From positions 1 to 10,101 of the forward strand of contig JACMMY010000012.1 in the NCBI GenBank assembly GCA_014378805.1: a DNA stretch of 10,101 nt, read 5' to 3'. Source of the DNA: Moraxellaceae bacterium. GTDB taxonomy: Bacteria; Pseudomonadota; Gammaproteobacteria; Pseudomonadales; Moraxellaceae. Each line of letters starts with the position of its first letter. Within the stretch, counting starts at the first letter, position 1. The notes under the pieces are model-generated. The model saw only the letters and a program-made list of their open reading frames with translations, was not told the DNA's origin and did not search any database. The position numbers were made by a program, and so were the translations under genes. Positions 6,877 to 10,101 of the stretch are shown one piece after another.

Positions 6877-8025
6877 CTATAAACCCAACTGTTTCGCAAT
6901 CACCTCATTCATGATTTCATGCGTACCGCCGCCAATCGACAAAATCCGATTATCACGGTAAAGACGCTCCACCAACGATTCACGCATAAAACCCATACCG
7001 CCAAAAATTTGGGTCGCTTCATAGGTCACAAAATCACTGGTTCGTGTGGCAAAATTCTTCGCCATCGACACTTCTTTAATCGCGGGCACGCCTGCTTGAA
7101 TCATTGCCGCAACACGATAGTTATACTCACGACTCACTTCAATTTGCGTCGCCATATCAGCGAGTTTATGGCGAATCACCTGCATTTTTGACAAGGGTTT
7201 GCCAAACGCTTCACGCTCTGGCACATAGCGTAAGCATTCTTCAAGTGCAAGCTGCGCTGTCATATTAGCCATGACCGCGAGGTTTAAGCGCTCCATTTGA
7301 AAGTTCGTCATGATGGCAAAGAAACCCGCATTTTCCACGCCAATTAAATTACTTTTCGGCACTTTGACATCATCAAAAAATAACTCTGCGGTATCAGACG
7401 CCCACCAGCCCATTTTTTGCAAAGGTTGACCTGTGGTAAAACCGGGCATGCCTTTTTCCATCAGCAGTAAACTCACGCCGCCATAACCATCACCACCCGT
7501 ACGCACCGCAACGGTGTAGTAATCTGCGCGAATTCCTGACGTGATGAATGTCTTAGATCCCGAAACGCGATAGGAATCACCATCACTCACCGCGCGGGTT
7601 TTGATGCCAGCCACATCAGATCCGCCACTGGGTTCTGTGATCGCCAGCGCTGCAATCTTACGACCACTGATCACGTCAGGCAGTACACGTTGTTTCAGTT
7701 CGTCACTACCCCACTTCGCGATCGTCGGTATCGCAATATCAATAGAGCCTAAACTCGCGACCAATCCGCCTGAACCAGAACGCATCAGCTCTTCGCTGGC
7801 AGCGACTTTCATAAAGACATCGCCTTCACAAACGCCACCATAAGCATCAGGATGTCCCAACCCAAGAATTCCTGCATCACCTGCCAGTTGGTAAATCTCA
7901 CGAGGAAAAGTACCCGCTTCTTCCCAGTCACGAATATTCGAGATGATATGTTCTGCCATAAACTTACGAATCGTAGTGCGAACTTGTTCGTGGGTTTCAT
8001 TGAAATAAGACGTAAATTCGCTCAT
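6877..8025 (-). CDS. Acyl-CoA dehydrogenase, long-chain (LCAD)-like
   Basis: A 382-residue FAD enzyme of usual family length that oxidises acyl-CoA to trans-2-enoyl-CoA, the first step of beta-oxidation, passing electrons to electron-transfer flavoprotein. Landmarks are ALAITEPSGGSDVAG (126-140) and YRVSGSKTFITSG (152-164) in the flavin and substrate region, REAFGKPL (271-278), and FGGMGFMRESLVERLYRD (341-358). The usual catalytic Glu of medium- and short-chain enzymes (in a YEGT-type motif) is replaced by Gly in IGGGTHEI (364-371). Instead Glu245 in QMERLNLA (243-250) sits where long-chain and isovaleryl-CoA dehydrogenases keep theirs. ATG 8025 has AGGT 9 bases upstream. The gene leads a likely operon with the acyl-CoA ligase, under a palindromic operator. 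A role on branched or terpenoid acyl-CoAs is an alternative. Confidence 0.92.
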   Translation of the reverse strand: MSEFTSYFNETHEQVRTTIRKFMAEHIISNIRDWEEAGTFPREIYQLAGDAGILGLGHPDAYGGVCEGDVFMKVAASEELMRSGSGGLVASLGSIDIAIPTIAKWGSDELKQRVLPDVISGRKIAALAITEPSGGSDVAGIKTRAVSDGDSYRVSGSKTFITSGIRADYYTVAVRTGGDGYGGVSLLLMEKGMPGFTTGQPLQKMGWWASDTAELFFDDVKVPKSNLIGVENAGFFAIMTNFQMERLNLAVMANMTAQLALEECLRYVPEREAFGKPLSKMQVIRHKLADMATQIEVSREYNYRVAAMIQAGVPAIKEVSMAKNFATRTSDFVTYEATQIFGGMGFMRESLVERLYRDNRILSIGGGTHEIMNEVIAKQLGL

Positions 8026-8067
8026 GGGACTGACCTATATAGATGCAAAACGAGTGTGATGGACTGA

Positions 8068-8108
8068 ATTATGCTGGTGAATATTTTACAAAGCAAGCGC
8101 TTGGTTTG
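8068..8108 (-). promoter_or_regulatory. Promoter and palindromic operator of the dehydrogenase-ligase operon
   Basis: On the minus strand TTGCTT (8096-8091) and CATAAT (8073-8068) are 17 bases apart, 42 bases upstream of the dehydrogenase ATG. The -35 is 3 of 6 and the -10 is 5 of 6. The -35 lies inside a 20-base palindrome at 8089-8108 (CAAAGCAAGCGCTTGGTTTG) with 9 of 10 base pairs matching and the core CAAGCGCTTG. Such CAAA...TTTG palindromes are typical of TetR-type fatty acid regulators; the PsrA consensus is also built on AAAC/GTTT half-sites. A repressor bound here would block RNA polymerase. Its gene is not in the window. Confidence 0.7.
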
Positions 8109-8294
8109 CTATTCCGAATGGCAAAAACTACCAATCAATCAGTGTTTTTAAGCAACAAAAAAATAAGGTCAGATCGGCAGGTTTTCTGCTCTAAACAAAG
8201 GCAACGATTTTAATAAAAATGAACGAAGGTGAACTTGTGAGTCGACGACTTTATGAGAAGCAAACGTTTTCTAAACAGACGTTTTAAGCGTTTA
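8109..8294. other. Intergenic stretch upstream of the dehydrogenase operon
   Basis: These 186 bases lie between the operator and the stop of the next minus-strand gene. A weak 6-base inverted repeat AAACGT/ACGTTT (8262-8267 and 8279-8284) follows that gene's end, but has no T-run on the minus strand, so I do not call it a terminator. A 22-codon plus-strand frame at 8219-8287 has nothing in its favour. No other structure is evident. Confidence 0.4.
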
Positions 8295-8882
8295 TTAATT
8301 TGCGGAGGTCACATTTTCTCGTGACTCTAATTGCCAGTTACCACTGATCTGGCGTTTGATTTTGAACTTCCAAGTATTCACTTGTTCGGACTGTTCAGGT
8401 CGAAACATGGCGGTAAATTCGAGGATTTCAGGTGACGGCATTTGCCATTGACCGACTCGGACTGCATTTGCACACACATTGGCAATCACAATAGGAGTCA
8501 TCTTTGCAGAACTCATAAAATTAGGTTGATTACTGAATTGACTCTCTACGCGCGGCGACACGCGGTTGTCCTTAGCACACGAGGCGGCTTCCAATACACT
8601 CTGTATGGGGGATTGTGCATCGACAATGTTTTGTTTGATGACGTCATCGTTATTGCCTGCGCCACGCGCAATTTCGCCAATAATTGCCGCACGTTGTTCT
8701 GCAGTTGGACTGACATTGGGATCATTGGCTTTCGGTGTAGCTGTCGCCACTCGCGCAATCACACCGAGCACGTCAAGGGTGTTACCGAGCGTTTCTTGGT
8801 TAATCTCAGCGTGAACGGCCTGTGACAACAGTGTCACTGCAAAGACGCTCGCAGTCAAACGCAATTGTTTACGCTTCTTCAT
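8295..8882 (-). CDS. Hypothetical exported protein
   Basis: A 195-residue protein that I do not recognise. It begins with a clear signal peptide: KKRK at residues 2-5, a hydrophobic core at about 9-21, and a cleavage site after AVHA (25/26), so the mature chain is periplasmic or secreted. The mature protein starts with an alanine-rich, probably helical section (26-100), has two cysteines (Cys102 and Cys137) that could form a disulfide, and ends in a strand-like segment with alternating charges (TWKFKIKRQISGNWQLESRE, 170-189). There is no lipobox. It is transcribed away from the LprI-like gene, with two TATAAT elements on its strand at 8921-8916 and 8949-8944 but no good -35. The ribosome binding site is weak. 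Export is well supported; function is unknown. Confidence 0.75.
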   Translation of the reverse strand: MKKRKQLRLTASVFAVTLLSQAVHAEINQETLGNTLDVLGVIARVATATPKANDPNVSPTAEQRAAIIGEIARGAGNNDDVIKQNIVDAQSPIQSVLEAASCAKDNRVSPRVESQFSNQPNFMSSAKMTPIVIANVCANAVRVGQWQMPSPEILEFTAMFRPEQSEQVNTWKFKIKRQISGNWQLESRENVTSAN

Positions 8883-8935
8883 AGTTGTTCTAAAGTAGCA
8901 CTAAATAGTGTTTTAATTATATAAAAATCAGTCGC

Positions 8936-8960
8936 TGGATACCATTATAAATCGTATCCA
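8936..8960. promoter_or_regulatory. Inverted repeat in divergent promoter region, candidate operator
   Basis: TGGATAC (8936-8942) and its exact complement GTATCCA (8954-8960) are separated by 11 bases, so the half-site centres are 18 bases apart, close to two helical turns. The spacer contains a TATAAT on the minus strand (8949-8944). It lies 54 bases upstream of the exported-protein gene, so a bound dimer could control that gene's promoter. Confidence 0.45.
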
Positions 8961-9048
8961 ATCCCTACTATGCAGTGGGCTTTTTGTTAGCAAATGATAC
9001 AAATTCAACGCCAAAATGCCACAACGACAATGCGCAAACTGATTACAA

Positions 9049-9077
9049 TTCATACAACATTAATGATGATTTATAAA
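9049..9077 (+). promoter_or_regulatory. Weak candidate promoter of the LprI-like gene
   Basis: TTCATA (9049-9054) and TATAAA (9072-9077) are 17 bases apart. The -10 is 5 of 6 and the -35 only 3 of 6. AGGG at 9079-9082 lies 11 bases before ATG 9094 and would be the ribosome binding site; the leader would be very short. Confidence 0.35.
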
Positions 9078-9093
9078 TAGGGTCAAGCTAATC

Positions 9094-9456
9094 ATGTATT
9101 CCTTAAAGTCATTTCCAATCAAAATTATCATGCTCGGATTGTCAGTTTTTGCTTATTCAGCTGCCTATGCTGATAACAGTATCCATTGCTCGAAAGCACG
9201 GCTGCCCGATGAAAAAGCCATTTGCCGCAGTGTGGAATTGCAGAAACAAGATGTGCGAATGACCACACTGTTTGAAGTCTCTGGACATCTGATGGCGATG
9301 GGCAGTCGCGGCGCGATGCAGCATCGACAAGTTGAATGGTTATCCACTCGTCATCAATGCAAAACTAATATGAGCTGCTTACGTCAGTCTTATGCAAAGC
9401 GGATTGATGAGTTGAATCAAGGGTTGGAAGGTATTTATCAGCGTGGACCGTTTTAA
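9094..9456 (+). CDS. Small exported LprI-like (DUF1311) protein
   Basis: A 120-residue protein with a signal peptide (Lys5 and Lys10, hydrophobic core about 11-22, likely cleavage after AYA at 26/27), giving a mature chain of about 94 residues. The mature part shows the DUF1311/LprI pattern: a first Cys32, then DEKAIC with Cys44, a helical segment, RQVEWLSTRHQC (78-89, Cys89), and SCLRQSYAKRIDEL (94-107, Cys95). The four cysteines probably form two disulfides in the periplasm. Family members include Mycobacterium tuberculosis LprI, reported as a lysozyme inhibitor, but most relatives have no tested function, so that role should not be assumed. There is no lipobox cysteine at the cleavage site, unlike LprI itself. 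It appears to be a single gene, divergent from the exported hypothetical protein and convergent with the AT-rich gene 25 bases downstream. Confidence 0.78.
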   Translation: MYSLKSFPIKIIMLGLSVFAYSAAYADNSIHCSKARLPDEKAICRSVELQKQDVRMTTLFEVSGHLMAMGSRGAMQHRQVEWLSTRHQCKTNMSCLRQSYAKRIDELNQGLEGIYQRGPF

Positions 9457-9481
9457 TGCTTACACAAGTATTTATGAAAAT

Positions 9482-10101
9482 TTAGAAACAAGACAATAGA
9501 GTATTTTGTCTCATTTTCCTTAAGGATTTCTCTATATTCAAAATAGCATTAGGCATTGTTAGCCTATTAATCATTTCCAAAAATGATTCTTCATTAAAAG
9601 ATTGCTTTATATCATCTTTTTGCAAAAAATCGAACTCCTCCGAATAGTAGTTTAAGCTACCGTGTTCCTCTAATGCGTGTAATGTTGCTATCTCCTCTAT
9701 TGTGAGATTGTTTTTTATGTAAGTCGCTAAAAGTCCGTCTTCTATTGCGGCTTTAATCATCTCATCGTGAGAAAAAGCTGATCCATCCCTAATTCTTCCT
9801 TTATAGATTTTTCGATGTAAATCTACATAAGGAGCTAGTTTTGCCAAACTTACGTGATCAATATCAATTGGAACTCCAATTAATTCAGAAAATTCTCTGT
9901 GTTTTTTTATTACCTCAAGTGCACGACTAAAATCATTACTACTAACATTATATTGGTTAATAATTTCTGCTTTTATTATAAAAAATTGTGATTGCCCCCA
10001 CTCTGGATAGTGGGGTAGAGCGGTTGTAATTTGCTGAAGGTCAAATCTAGACAATTTGTTCGTAAACGTTCCTAATTTGTATTCATCTATCAGCTCATTC
10101 G
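9482..10101 (-). CDS. Unidentified AT-rich gene, 5' end outside window
   Basis: The minus-strand frame is open from the right edge (first complete codon at 10099) to TAG at 9484-9482, giving 205 visible residues with no ATG at the visible left end. Reading begins NELIDEYKLGTFTNKLSRFD, which continues smoothly into the rest, so the TTG at 10054 is probably not the start and the gene extends beyond the window. I do not recognise the family. The protein looks soluble and mainly helical, acidic to neutral, without signal peptide or membrane segment, with a hydrophobic and aromatic patch (HYPEWGQSQFFIIKAEIINQ) near the visible start. Base composition differs from the rest of the window: I count 33 G or C in the 120 bases 9481-9600, against 33 in only 60 bases at 7561-7620. 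This suggests an acquired gene. Confidence 0.7.
   Translation of the reverse strand, partial: NELIDEYKLGTFTNKLSRFDLQQITTALPHYPEWGQSQFFIIKAEIINQYNVSSNDFSRALEVIKKHREFSELIGVPIDIDHVSLAKLAPYVDLHRKIYKGRIRDGSAFSHDEMIKAAIEDGLLATYIKNNLTIEEIATLHALEEHGSLNYYSEEFDFLQKDDIKQSFNEESFLEMINRLTMPNAILNIEKSLRKMRQNTLLSCF

Noticed and set aside
8262..8284. AAACGT/ACGTTT inverted repeat after the exported-protein gene
   Set aside because: It has only six base pairs and no T-run on the transcribed strand, so it is not supported as a terminator.
8219..8287. 22-codon plus-strand frame (MNEGELVSRRLYEKQTFSKQ...)
   Set aside because: It has an ATG but no convincing ribosome binding site, promoter or conserved feature; chance is the simplest explanation.
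9491..9511. AGACAA/TTGTCT hairpin at the 3' end of the last gene
   Set aside because: It is a six-base stem with a nine-base loop inside coding sequence, with only a weak T-rich tail; in AT-rich DNA this is expected by chance.
1..10101. CRISPR array, tRNA, rRNA, riboswitch or insertion sequence
   Set aside because: I looked for regularly spaced repeats, cloverleaf-like segments, transposase motifs and long terminal inverted repeats and saw none.

Overview
This window looks like the chromosome of a gammaproteobacterium, most likely a member of the Moraxellaceae (Acinetobacter-like). The clues are the gene content (a TetR regulator divergent from a flavo-iron-sulfur reductase and an acyl desaturase, plus a long-chain acyl-CoA ligase and acyl-CoA dehydrogenase pair) and the REP-like intergenic palindromes. 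The genus is an inference; no rRNA or other marker gene is present.

Layout from left to right. (1) 1-481, minus: the 5' part of a TetR/FabR/DesT-type repressor, cut by the window edge. (2) 482-608: a shared divergent control region with a perfect 17-bp inverted repeat. (3) 609-2874, plus: a two-gene operon of ferredoxin-type reductase and membrane fatty acid desaturase. (4) 2875-3073: two REP-like hairpins, the second probably a bidirectional terminator, around a short protein-like remnant. (5) 3074-3565, minus: a DUF4442 hotdog-fold protein. (6) 3878-5024, plus: a six-helix membrane diguanylate cyclase whose GGDEF domain is broken by a frameshift. (7) 5069-8025, minus: an acyl-CoA dehydrogenase followed by a long-chain acyl-CoA synthetase, preceded by a palindromic operator over a good promoter. 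(8) 8295-8882, minus, and 9094-9456, plus: two secreted or periplasmic proteins diverging from a region with an inverted repeat. (9) 9482 to the right edge, minus: an AT-rich unidentified gene cut by the window edge.

The common theme is lipid chemistry. The reductase would pass NAD(P)H electrons through FAD and a 2Fe-2S centre to the di-iron desaturase, which makes membrane acyl chains unsaturated. The divergent TetR protein probably senses acyl-CoA composition and shuts this operon down, as DesT does for the equivalent Pseudomonas aeruginosa operon. The ligase and dehydrogenase would activate exogenous long-chain fatty acids and start their beta-oxidation under a separate repressor. The DUF4442 protein may be an acyl-thioesterase.

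I see no rRNA, tRNA, CRISPR array, insertion sequence or phage gene, and no convincing undescribed multi-gene system. The most useful observations are the operator architectures, the cyclase frameshift, the shifted catalytic residue in the dehydrogenase, and the sharp composition change after about 9457.
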